A stretch of 64,000 nt of DNA from the NCBI RefSeq assembly GCF_014839835.1, contig NC_071614.1, positions 49,809,599 to 49,873,598 of the forward strand, given 5' to 3'. The notes beneath the pieces were generated by a model, which was given only the letters and a program-made list of their open reading frames with translations, searched no databases and was not told the DNA's origin. Of this stretch, positions 52,701 through 61,379 are shown one piece after another. Origin of the DNA: Dryobates pubescens. Its lineage: Eukaryota; Chordata; Aves; Piciformes; Picidae. The first letter of the stretch is position 1. Each line of letters opens with the position of its first letter. The position numbers and the translations under genes are program-made.

Positions 52701-55700
52701 GGCTGTGCAGGGGGACAGCAGTGTGTGAGTGCAGGCACACAGGGGCTGTGCAGGGCTGCAGTGTGTGAGTGCAGGCACACAGGGGCTGTGCAGGGCTGCA
52801 GTGTGTGAGTGCAGGCACACAGGGGCTGTGCAGGGCTGCAGTGGTGTGAGTGCAGGCACACAGGGGCTGTGCAGGGCTGCAGTGTGTGAGTTGCAGGCAC
52901 ACAGGGGCTGTGCAGGGGGACAGCAGTGTGTGAGTGCAGGCACACAGGGGCTGTGCAGGGCTGCGGTGTGTGAGTGCAGGCACACAGGGGCTGTGCAGGG
53001 GGGAGGGGGCACAAGGGCTGTGCAGGGGGACAGCAGTGTGTGAGTGCAGGCACACAGGGGCCGTGCAGGGCTGCAGTGTGTGAGTGCAGGCACACAGGGG
53101 CTGTGCAGGGCTGCAGTGTGTGAGTGCAGGCACACAGGGGCTGTGCAGGGCTGCAGTGTGTGAGTGCAGGCACACAGGGGCCTGTGCAGGGCTGCAGTGT
53201 GTGAGTGCAGGCACACCAGGGGCTGTGCAGGGGACGCAGTGTGTGAGTGCAGGCACACAGGGGCTGTGCAGGGCTGCAGTGTGTGAGTGCAGGCACACAG
53301 GGGCTGTGCAGGGGCTGCAGTGTGTGAGTGCAGGCACACAGGGGCTGTGCAGGGCTGCAGTGTGTGAGTGCAGGCACACAGGGGCTGTGCTGGGGGACTG
53401 CAGTGTGTGAGTGCAGGCACACAGGGGCTGTGCAGGGCTGCAGTGTGTGAGTGCAGGCACACAGGGGCTGTGCAGGGCTGCAGTGTGTGAGTGCAGGCAC
53501 ACAGGGGCTGTGCAGGGCTGCAGTGTGTGAGTGCAGGCACACAGGGGCTGTGCAGGGCTGCAGTGTGTGTTTGATGCAGGCCACACGGGGCCGTGTCAGG
53601 GCTGCAGTGTGTGAAGTGCAGGCACACAGGGGACGTGCAGGGGGACAGAGTGTGTGAGTGCCGGCACACAGGGGCTGTGCAGGGCCTGCAGTGTGTGAGT
53701 GCGGCACACAGGGGCTGTGCAGGGGACAGCAGTGGGTGAGTGCAGGCACACAGGGACGTCATGGCTGACAAGTGTGTGAAGTGCAGGCACACAGGGCCGT
53801 GCCGGGGACAGCAGTGTTGAGTGCAGGCACACAGGGGCTGTGCGAGTCTGTCAGTGTGGAGTGCAGGCACACAGGGGCCGTGCAGGGGACAGCATTTGTG
53901 TGAGTGCAGGCACACAGGGGCTGTTGGCAGGGGGACAGCACTGTGTGAGTCAGGCACACAGGGGCTTGTGCAGGGACTGCATTGTGGGGGGTGAGTGCAG
54001 GCCACAGTGCTGTGCAGGGCTGCAGTGTGTGAGTGCAGGCACACAGGGGCTGTGCAGGTCTCAGTTGTGTGGAGTGCAGGCACCAGTGGCTGGCAGGGTG
54101 CAGTGTGTGAGTGCAGGCACACAGGTGCGGTGCAGGGCTGCTGTGTGGTGAGCAGGCACACAGGGGCTGTGTGCAGGCTGTGCAGTGTGGTGAGTGCAGG
54201 CACACAGGGCTGTGCAGGGCTGCATTGTGTGAGTGCGCACCAGTGGCTGTGCAGGGCTGCAGTGTGTGAGTGCAGGCACACAGGGGCTGTGCAGGGCTGC
54301 AGTGTGTGAGTGCAGGCACACAGGGGCCTGTGCAGGGCTGCAGTGTGTGAGTGCAGGCACACAGGGGCTGTGCAGGGGGACAGCAGTGTGTGAGTGCAAG
54401 GCACACAGGGGCTGTGCAGGGGGACAGCAGTGTGTGAGTGCAGGCACACAGGGGCTGTGCCAGGGGCTGACGCAGTGTGTGAGTGCAGGCACACAGGGGC
54501 TGTGCAGGGCTGCAGTGTGTGAGTGCAGGCACACAGGGGCTGTGCAGGGCTGCAGTGTGTGAGTGCAGGCACACAGGGGCTGTGCAGGGACAGCAGTGTG
54601 TGAGTGCAGGCACACAGGGGCTGTGCAGGGCTGCAGTGTGTGAGTGCAGGCACACAGGGGCCTGTGCAGGGGCTGCAGTGTGTGAGTGCAGGCACACAGG
54701 GGCTGTGCAGGGCTGCAGTGTGTGAGTTCAGGCACACAGGGGCTGTGCAGGGCTGCAGTGTGTGAGTGCAGGCACACAGGGGCTGTGCAGGGGGACAGCA
54801 GTGTGTGAGTGCAGGCACACAGGGGCTGTGCAGGGGCATGCAGTGTGTGAGTGCAGGCACACAGGGGCTGTGCAGGGGGACAGCAGTGTGTGAGTGCAGG
54901 CACACAGGGGCTGTGCAGGGGGACAGCAGTGTGTGAGTGCAGGCACACAGGGGCTGTGCAGGGCTGCAGTGTGTGAGTGCAGGCACACAGGGGCTGTGCA
55001 GGGCTGCAGAGTGTGTGAGTGCAGGCACACAGGGGCTGTGCAGGGCTGCAGTGTGTGAGTGCAGGCACACAGGGGCTGTGCAGGGGGACTGCAGTGTGTG
55101 AGTGCAGGCACACAGGGGCTGTGCAGGGGCATGCAGTGTGTGAGTGCAGGCACACAGGGGCTGTGCAGGGCTGCAGTGTGTGAGTGCAGGCACACAGGGG
55201 CTGTGCAGGGCTGCAGTGTGTGAGTGCAGGCACACAGGGGCTGTGCAGGGGCTGCAGTGTGTGAGTGCAGGCACACAGGGGCTGTTCAGGGGGACAGCAG
55301 TGTGTGAGTGCAGGCACACAGGGGCTGTGCAGGGCTGCAGTGTGTGAGTGCAGGCACACAGGGGCTGTGCAGGGCTGCAGTGTGTGAGTGCAGGCACACA
55401 GGGGCCGTGCAGGGCTGCAGTGTGTGAGTGCAGGCACACAGGGGCTGTGCAGGGGGACTAGCAGTGTGTGAGTGCAGGCACACAGGGGCTGTGCAGGGCT
55501 GCAGTGTGTGAGTGCAGGCACACAGGGGCTGTGCAGGGCTGCAGTGTGTGAGTGCAGGCACACAGGGGCTGTGCAGGGCTGCAGTGTGTGAGTGCAGGCA
55601 CACAGGGGCCTGTGCAGGGCTGCAGTGTGTGAGTGCAGGCACACAGGGGCGTGCAGGGCTGCAGTGTGTGAGTGCAGGCACACAGGGGCTGTGCAGGGGA

Positions 55701-58409
55701 CAGCAGTGTGTGAGTGCAGGCACACAGGGGCTGTGCAGGGGGACAGCAGTGTGTGAGTGCAGGCACACAGGGGCTGTGCAGGGCTGCAGTGTGTGAGTGC
55801 AGGCACACAGGGGCTGTGCAGGGCTGCAGTGTGTGAGTGCAGGCACACAGGGGCCGTGCAGGGCTGCAGTGTGTGAGTGCAGGCACGCAGGGGCCGTGCA
55901 GGGCTGCAGTGTGTGAGTGCAGGCACACAGGGGCTGTGCAGGGCTGCAGTGTGTGAGTGCAGGCACACAGGGGCCGTGCAGGGCTGCAGTGTGTGAGTGC
56001 AGGCACACAGGGGCTGTGCAGGGCTGCAGTGTGTGAGTGCAGGCACACAGGGGCCGTGCAGGGCTGCAGTGTGTGAGTGCAGGCACGCAGGGGCCGTGCA
56101 GGGCTGCAGTGTGTGAGTGCAGGCACACAGGGGCTGTGCAGGGGGACAGCAGTGTGTGAGTGCAGGCACACAGGGGCTGTGCAGGGGGACAGCAGTGTGT
56201 GAGTGCAGGCACACAGGGGCTGTGCAGGGCTGCAGTGTGTGAGTGCAGGCACACAGGGGCTGTGCAGGGCTGCAGTGTGTGAGTGCAGGCACACAGGGGC
56301 CGTGCAGGGCTGCAGTGTGTGAGTGCAGGCACGCAGGGGCCGTGCAGGGCTGCAGTGTGTGAGTGCAGGCACACAGGGGCTGTGCAGGGCTGCAGTGTGT
56401 GAGTGCAGGCACACAGGGGCTGTGCAGGGCTGCAGTGTGTGAGTGCAGGCACACAGGGGCTGTGCAGGGGGACAGCAGTGTGTGAGTGCAGGCACACAGG
56501 GGCTGTGCAGGGCTGCAGTGTGTGAGGTGCAGGCACACTGGGGCCGTGCAGGGCTGCAGTGTGTGAGTGCAGGCACACAGGGGCCGTGCAGGGCTGCAGT
56601 GTGTGAGTGCAGGCACGCAGGGGCCGTGCAGGGCTGCAGTGTGTGAGTGCAGGCACACAGGGGCTGTGCAGGGCTGCAGTGTGTGAGTGCAGGCACACAG
56701 GGGCTGTGCAGGGGGACAGCAGTGTGTGAGTGCAGGCACACAGGGGCTGTGCAGGGCTGCAGTGTGTGAGTGCAGGCACACAGGGGCTGTGCAGGGCTGC
56801 AGTGTGTGAGTGCAGGCACGCAGGGGCCGTGCAGGGCTGCAGTGTGTGAGTGCAGGCACACAGGGGCTGTGCAGGGCTGCAGTGTGTGAGTGCAGGCACA
56901 CAGGGGCTGTGCAGGGGGACAGCAGTGTGTGAGTGCAGGCACACAGGGGCTGTGCAGGGCTGCAGTGTGTGAGTGCAGGCACGCTGGGGCCGTGCAGGGC
57001 TGCAGTGTGTGAGTGCAGGCACACAGGGGCCGTGCAGGGCTGCAGTGTGTGAGTGCAGGCACGCAGGGGCCGTGCAGGGCTGCAGTGTGTGAGTGCAGGC
57101 ACACAGGGGCTGTGCAGGGCTGCAGTGTGTGAGTGCAGGCACACAGGGGCTGTGCAGGGCTGCAGTGTGTGGGTGCAGGCACACTGGGGCCGTGCAGGGC
57201 TGCAGTGTGTGAGTGCAGGCACACAGGGGCTGTGCAGGGGGACAGCAGTGTGTGAGTGCAGGCACACAGGGGCCGTGCAGGGCTGCAGTGTGTGAGTGCA
57301 GGCACACAGGGGCCGTGCAGGGCTGCAGTGTGTGAGTGCAGGCACACAGGGGCTGTGCAGGGCTGCAGTGTGTGGGTGCAGGCACACTGGGGCCGTGCAG
57401 GGCTGCAGTGTGTGAGTGCAGGCACGCAGGGGCCGTGCAGGGCTGCAGCGCAGGCGCTCCCCGCAGGCCGTGCTGCACCGCCACGCGCTGTACCTCATCG
57501 TGCTGATGGTGTGCTATGACGACGGGCTGGGCGCCGGCAGGAGCCTGCTGGCCCTCAAGACCACGGACGCCGCCTCGGAGGAGTGCAGCCTCTGGGTCTA
57601 TCAGTGCAGCAGCCTGGTAAGAAGCCCCCCCGGGGGCTGCGGCCGCCTGGGGCCCTGCTGGAGGCTGCCCGGCGCGGGGGGCGCTCGGTGCCGGCAGGGG
57701 CGGGGATGTGGCAGCGGCCCCTCGGGTGAGGCCGGCAGGGAATGGCTCTGTGGGGGGGGCACACAGAGAAGGGCAGAAGGGGCTGGGTTGGAAGGGACCT
57801 CAACGCTCAGCCAGCTCCAGCCCCCTGCCATGGGCAGGGACCCCTCCCCCCAGCCCAGGCTGCTCAGGGCCTCATCCAGCCTGGCCCTGAACACCTCCAG
57901 GCAGGAGGCAGCCACAGCCTCCCTGGGCAGCCTGCTCCATTCTCTCCCCAGCCTCCCTGGCAGGAATTTCTTCCTGCTCTCCAGTCTCAGCCTCCCCTCT
58001 CCCAGCTCAAAGCCATTGTCCCTTGTCCTGGCACTCCCAGCCCTTGCCCAAAGCCCCTCGCCAGCTCTCCTGCAGGTAGTGGCAGGCTGCTCTAAGGCCT
58101 CCCCACAGTGACTTTCTGCACACTCTGCTGGGAGCTGCCCCCCTGCCCTGTCTCGAGGAGCCCATTTCAAACAGCTTCCCACCTGGCAAGCAGAGCACAG
58201 GAACCAGAGCAGCTCTCGGTCCTTGCCCTCCCCTTTTGCACAGCTGCCAGAGGAAGGAGGGAGGTCAGCTCCTGCTTGAAGGGAGGTTGGGGCTGTTGGA
58301 GGCTCCCCTCAGTGATGTGGGTGTTGTGTCTCCCCAGGAGCAAGCCCAAGCCATCTGCAAAGTGTTATCCACAGCCTTCGACTCAGTGCTGATGTCAGAG
58401 AAGTCCTGA
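37685..58409 (+). CDS. ITGB1BP1: ITGB1BP1 (ICAP-1), integrin beta-1 tail binding protein
   Basis: This small adaptor binds the integrin beta-1 NPxY tail and KRIT1 through a PTB domain and limits integrin activation. Coding exons are 37685-37756, 38051-38129, 39182-39318, 40227-40319, 57467-57616 and 58338-58409. They join to exactly 200 aa, the human length. The N-terminus has the basic RKGKKRH stretch, a serine-rich region and Thr38 (RSSTVAS). The PTB domain begins near [15 protein letters not shown] and ends at [13 protein letters not shown]. Ile138, important for integrin binding in human, is kept. Compared with the human sequence as I recall it, Arg140 is Leu and Tyr167 is Cys. The fourth intron is 17.1 kb, nearly all minisatellite. 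Confidence 0.95.
38051..38129 (+). CDS. ITGB1BP1: ITGB1BP1 coding exon 2
   Basis: The acceptor is TTGCTCAG and the donor CAG/GTATGG. It encodes [20 protein letters not shown] then DSTKSS, including Thr38. Confidence 0.95.
38155..38235 (-). mobile_element. Possible degraded CR1 3' end, antisense
   Basis: GAGGCTGGAAAACACCTCCA followed by ACCAAGTCCAACACCTCCAT resembles a reversed CR1 end. Confidence 0.5.
38477..38835. mobile_element. Two CR1 pieces in opposite orientation
   Basis: 38477-38645 is antisense (GGGTTGGCTTGGAAGAGACT). 38646-38835 is sense (GGCACAGGCTGCCCAGGGAG). Confidence 0.8.
39182..39318 (+). CDS. ITGB1BP1: ITGB1BP1 coding exon 3
   Basis: The acceptor is TGTTGCAG and the donor CAG/GTAGGG. 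It encodes [20 protein letters not shown] through [11 protein letters not shown], the first part of the PTB domain. Confidence 0.95.
39487..39950 (+). mobile_element. CR1 LINE 3' fragment, sense
   Basis: GGAGAGCTGGGGCTGTGCAG through GGGCCAGGCTGGATGAGGCC to a GATTCTGTGAG end. Confidence 0.87.
40227..40319 (+). CDS. ITGB1BP1: ITGB1BP1 coding exon 4
   Basis: The acceptor is CTCCAAAG and the donor TAT/GTAAGT. It encodes [20 protein letters not shown] then [11 protein letters not shown]. Base composition is ordinary, unlike the next exon. Confidence 0.95.
40380..40470 (-). mobile_element. Short CR1 3' end, antisense, at the start of ITGB1BP1 intron 4
   Basis: GGGCTTGGGTTGGATCCAGT and CCAGCCCAGGCTGCCCTGGG. 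Confidence 0.7.
40690..57448 (+). repeat. 16.8-kb minisatellite of 40/43-bp units in ITGB1BP1 intron 4
   Basis: Roughly 400 units (array length over period) fill almost the whole intron. Two unit types alternate: 40 bp with GGGCTGCAGTG and 43 bp with GGGGGACAGCAGTG. Both continue TGTGAGTGCAGGCACACAGG then GGCTGTGCA. The 43-bp type equals a 24-bp unit, seen alone at the left end, plus a 19-bp segment. Point variants such as GGGGCCGTGCAG and CACGCAGG recur, more often toward the right end. No strand or frame has a gene; long open frames on the minus strand arise because the units lack stops. No unique spacers exist, so it is not a CRISPR. Confidence 0.97.
57467..57616 (+). CDS. ITGB1BP1: ITGB1BP1 coding exon 5
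   Basis: The acceptor is CTCCCCGCAG and the donor CTG/GTAAGA. It encodes [20 protein letters not shown] through [10 protein letters not shown] in 50 codons. Third positions are almost all G or C, unlike exons 1-4. Its acceptor lies about 18 bp from the minisatellite. Confidence 0.94.
57775..58095 (-). mobile_element. CR1 LINE 3' fragment, antisense
   Basis: GGGGCTGGGTTGGAAGGGAC, CTCATCCAGCCTGGCCCTGA and CCATTGTCCCTTGTCCTGGC. Confidence 0.87.
58338..58409 (+). CDS. ITGB1BP1: ITGB1BP1 coding exon 6 with stop
   Basis: The acceptor is GTCTCCCCAG. It encodes [20 protein letters not shown] then EKS and a TGA stop. Confidence 0.96.
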   Translation, partial: EQAQAICKVLSTAFDSVLMSEKS

Positions 58410-58624
58410 TGCCTGCAGCAGCACAGCAGCCTTGCTGGGAGGAGGCAGACTCCAGTCCCACCACAGGGCCAGGGCAGAGCCCCAGCCTGGCACAGGGTAC
58501 TGGGTCATGCCCAGGCAGCACTTGAAGGAACCATTCCAGCCTCAGCTTCCAGACAGGGCAGAGTTTTGTACTTCACCTGATTTTGTGTCCCCTGTTTTGT
58601 ACATGACTGTCAATAGAGCTGTAA

Positions 58625-58630
58625 AATAAA
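58625..58630 (+). terminator. ITGB1BP1: ITGB1BP1 polyadenylation signal
   Basis: AATAAA lies 216 bp after the stop codon, following TTTTGTACATGACTG, so the 3' UTR is short. Confidence 0.8.
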
Positions 58631-58744
58631 CCTGACCCTGCCTTCTGCCTCTGCCAGCACAGGGCCCAGGGCTGCTTCACCTGGCTGGGAGAACCACCCT
58701 GGAAGGGCTCAGGCTGGAGCAGAGGAGCTCTGAGGTCCCTTCCA

Positions 58745-58880
58745 CGCTCCCCACCATGCCCAGGGACACCTCTCAGCTACACTCAGCTGCCCCAGGCCTC
58801 ATCCAGCCTGGCCTGCAGCACCCCCAGGCAGGAGGCAGCCACAGCCTCCCTGGGCAGCCTGTGCCAGAGGCTCTCTGCCA
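58745..58880 (-). mobile_element. CR1 LINE fragment, antisense, between convergent gene ends
   Basis: CTCATCCAGCCTGGCCTGCA and CCACAGCCTCCCTGGGCAGC lie in the 270-bp gap between ITGB1BP1 and ASAP2. Confidence 0.83.
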
Positions 58881-58939
58881 GAGCTCTGCCTGAGCCCTGC
58901 AGAGGAGCAGGAGGCACCAAAGGGATTTTAAAAGTAGCT

Positions 58940-58945
58940 TTTATT
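58940..58945 (-). terminator. ASAP2: ASAP2 polyadenylation signal
   Basis: TTTATT on the plus strand gives AATAAA on the minus strand. The convergent ITGB1BP1 signal is only about 310 bp away. Confidence 0.75.
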
Positions 58946-61304
58946 TGTTGTTTTGTAGTTCCAGACCTCGAGGCTGGTTACCAAGAGTAAAACTTCTTCA
59001 CCATGCTCTAGTTACAAATCACTGCATCCAGGAGATGGAAAATAAGAGCTGCTCTGAGGTTATACAAATATGTACAGTTGCTCTGCAACTAAACAAAATC
59101 AACCCAAGGGGAATTGAATATTTTACATCTCACTCTAAGCTGCATCTCACTGGCTCCTTGGTCAGCAGTTAGCACAGCAGCCTGGCAGCTGGCCTCTTCC
59201 CAGGCAGGGCTTCAGTCAGGGCTGGGATCAGCTGAGAGGCCATGAAACTGCCACCATGTTGGGCTTCAAGTTCTTCATTTCATGTTACAAATAGTATCTA
59301 CAGCCTCTGGAATTGCTTTCCCCCCCCCCCCTTTTTCCCCTTCTGCCAGAGAATTAACTATAGACACATCCAGAGGTACCTTTTGTTTTGCTCAGCTGCT
59401 CCTTGCTGCTCCTCGAGGGCTGTCTCTGCCTGCACTCTCCTGGGTGCTGGGAAGTTGCCTCCCACACTGTCCTAACAAAGCTGGGAGCTTCTCAAGTGTG
59501 GTCTCCCCCTGCTAGCAGAAGGGCTGGGGGGGAAATCTGCATCCTTGTGGAACCAGCTGATGCCACACAACTCTGTGTTACAAATACTGTACAGCAGGAG
59601 ATCTGTGCAAAATAAGCCTGCCCTCCCCCCTCCAGCTCTCTAAGCAGGGGCAGGAAGGTACAGGAGGAGTGGCACAAACTGAACAGCTCAGGGAGGTCAA
59701 TCCCTGGCACTCAGCTAGGGCTGGAGTTTCACTGGGAGCTTGGGAAACATCACCTCATTTGCTTCAGCTTCCAACAACAGCTCCAAACCTTCCAGTTTGC
59801 TCCCTCTTGACACTGCAGCACCAGCAGCTGGGAGAGGGGAGTCAGAGAACCAGAGAAGGGGCTGGGAGGGACCTTGAAGATCATTTAGTTCCAAGCCCCT
59901 GCCATGGGGGAGGCCCATGGGGGAAGCACCCCATGGCAGGGGGGTTGGAAGTAAATGACCTTCAAGGCTTCATCCAACCTGGCCTTGAACACCTCCAGCA
60001 CTGGGCAGACACTGAAAAGTCCTTTTGATAAATCCAGAGGGACAAGGAAGGACCAAAGCCACCATGACCTTTTTCCAAGCCCATCCCAGCAGCTGCTCTC
60101 CCTGCAGTGTGACCCAAACCTGGCTGGGGGTCCCAGTATCCAAAGGCTGCTGGGCTTTGTGGGGTGTTCTGCTTCCCACCAACCAGCTGGGGCTCGCCCC
60201 TGGCCCTGCCCTGCCTCACAGATCAGCCCCAGCTAACTCCAGGCCAGTGTAGCTACCATAGGGGTGGGGATCTCCTGTGCAGAGAGCAGACCAGCAGGGC
60301 AGTGGCAAACAAAACCAAGCCAATGTAGTGTGGTGAGGAGGGGGCAGACACCTGGCTGACCCCCCGGGGGTAGTGTTCTACCAGACAGCTTCTCCCTGTG
60401 GACACCTTGCTGGGTGATGTGAGGGGACTCGGGGTCTGAACCTGCCCCAAGTCTCAGCCCTCTGCTGAGAGGAGCTCAGGAAGTGCTCTGCAGTCCTTCA
60501 TCCGAGCTCAGCACACGTCAGGGGCTGCAGGGGTCCTGGCCCCAGGGAGCAGCTCAGCAGCACTGCCAGCGGGTGGGCAGCCAGCAGCAGTCCCATCCAG
60601 TGACCCAAAGGGATGGCACCTACCTACAGAACGTTCCAGAAACAGGCTCTACACACGTGCAGCATGGGAAGAGGACACAGGCCCAGGCCCACAGGCCCAG
60701 CAAGTCCAACGACTAAGGTGAAGCAAATATCTACATCCGCCCCGGGGCAGGGGAGCTGCTCCGGGGGCAGCCGAAAGGCTTCCCCCTGCCCAGAGCTCAG
60801 CCCACTGCCTCTCACTCCTGACAGCCTGGGTGGCAAAGTGCTGAGTGAGGCCTGCTCAGAGCCTGCTCAGCTTGCTGCTCGTGCTTCCAACGCTTCCCAG
60901 GGTGCGGAGAGCAGAGGTCACTGCCCTGGGAGGAGCAGAGAGTTCCTCTGGCCGGGGAAGCAGCACCCAGCTGTGCCACGGTCGGAGGACAGCAGGGGGA
61001 AGAGCAGGACAGGGCCGGGACTGGACAGAGCCACTCCTCAGGTGGTGCTGGAGCTGGGCTTGCAGCTCACCTCGGCAGGCACAGGAGGAGCTCTGGGCTG
61101 TTGCCTTCAAGTGTAAACCGCTCCTCGGAAGCCCTCCCGTGGAGAAGAGGTTTGGAAGCGCCCCGGGAGCGGCAGGATGCCGGTGGGAGGGGAGCTGCAG
61201 CACCTGGGGCTGGGGCAGAGCTGCGGCAAGGTGCCCGCAGGCAGGGAGATGAAGTGAGCCAGAGCCCAGCGCCGGCCTCTGGGCGGAGCTGGCAGGGCCG
61301 GGCC
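58946..61304 (-). other. ASAP2: ASAP2 3' UTR
   Basis: About 2.4 kb lies between the stop codon and the polyadenylation signal. It is AT-richer than the rest of the window near its distal end. It holds one CR1 fragment and no other clear element. Confidence 0.7.
59838..60010 (-). mobile_element. CR1 LINE 3' end, antisense, with inverted repeat, in ASAP2 3' UTR
   Basis: GGACCTTGAAGATCATTTAG is followed about 60 bp later by its imperfect reverse complement (GTAAATGACCTTCAAGG), then CTTCATCCAACCTGGCCTTG. Confidence 0.82.
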
Positions 61305-61379
61305 TCAGTCCACGATAAAGTGCACGAAGGAGACGGGGAAGGCTCCCTTGCGGCACGGCTCCCCCTCCAGGTGGCCGAT
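61305..61379 (-). CDS. ASAP2: ASAP2 terminal exon
   Basis: The acceptor is CTTCCAG. It encodes [20 protein letters not shown] then FIVD and TGA, the end of the SH3 domain. Confidence 0.95.
   Translation of the reverse strand: MGHLEGEPCRKGAFPVSFVHFIVD

Noticed and set aside
40369-53586. A minus-strand open frame of about 4,400 codons, rich in Cys, His, Pro and Thr
   Set aside because: It is stop-free only because the 40/43-bp unit lacks stops in all three reverse frames. It is antisense to ITGB1BP1, has no start context or splice support, and changes frame with each 40-bp unit.
40690-57448. CRISPR array
   Set aside because: Units are contiguous with no unique spacers, and the window is vertebrate.
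40690-57448. Known avian 41-bp microchromosome satellites (CNM or PO41 type)
   Set aside because: The period is similar, but those satellites are marked by A and T runs as I recall them, which this unit lacks, and this array sits inside a gene intron.
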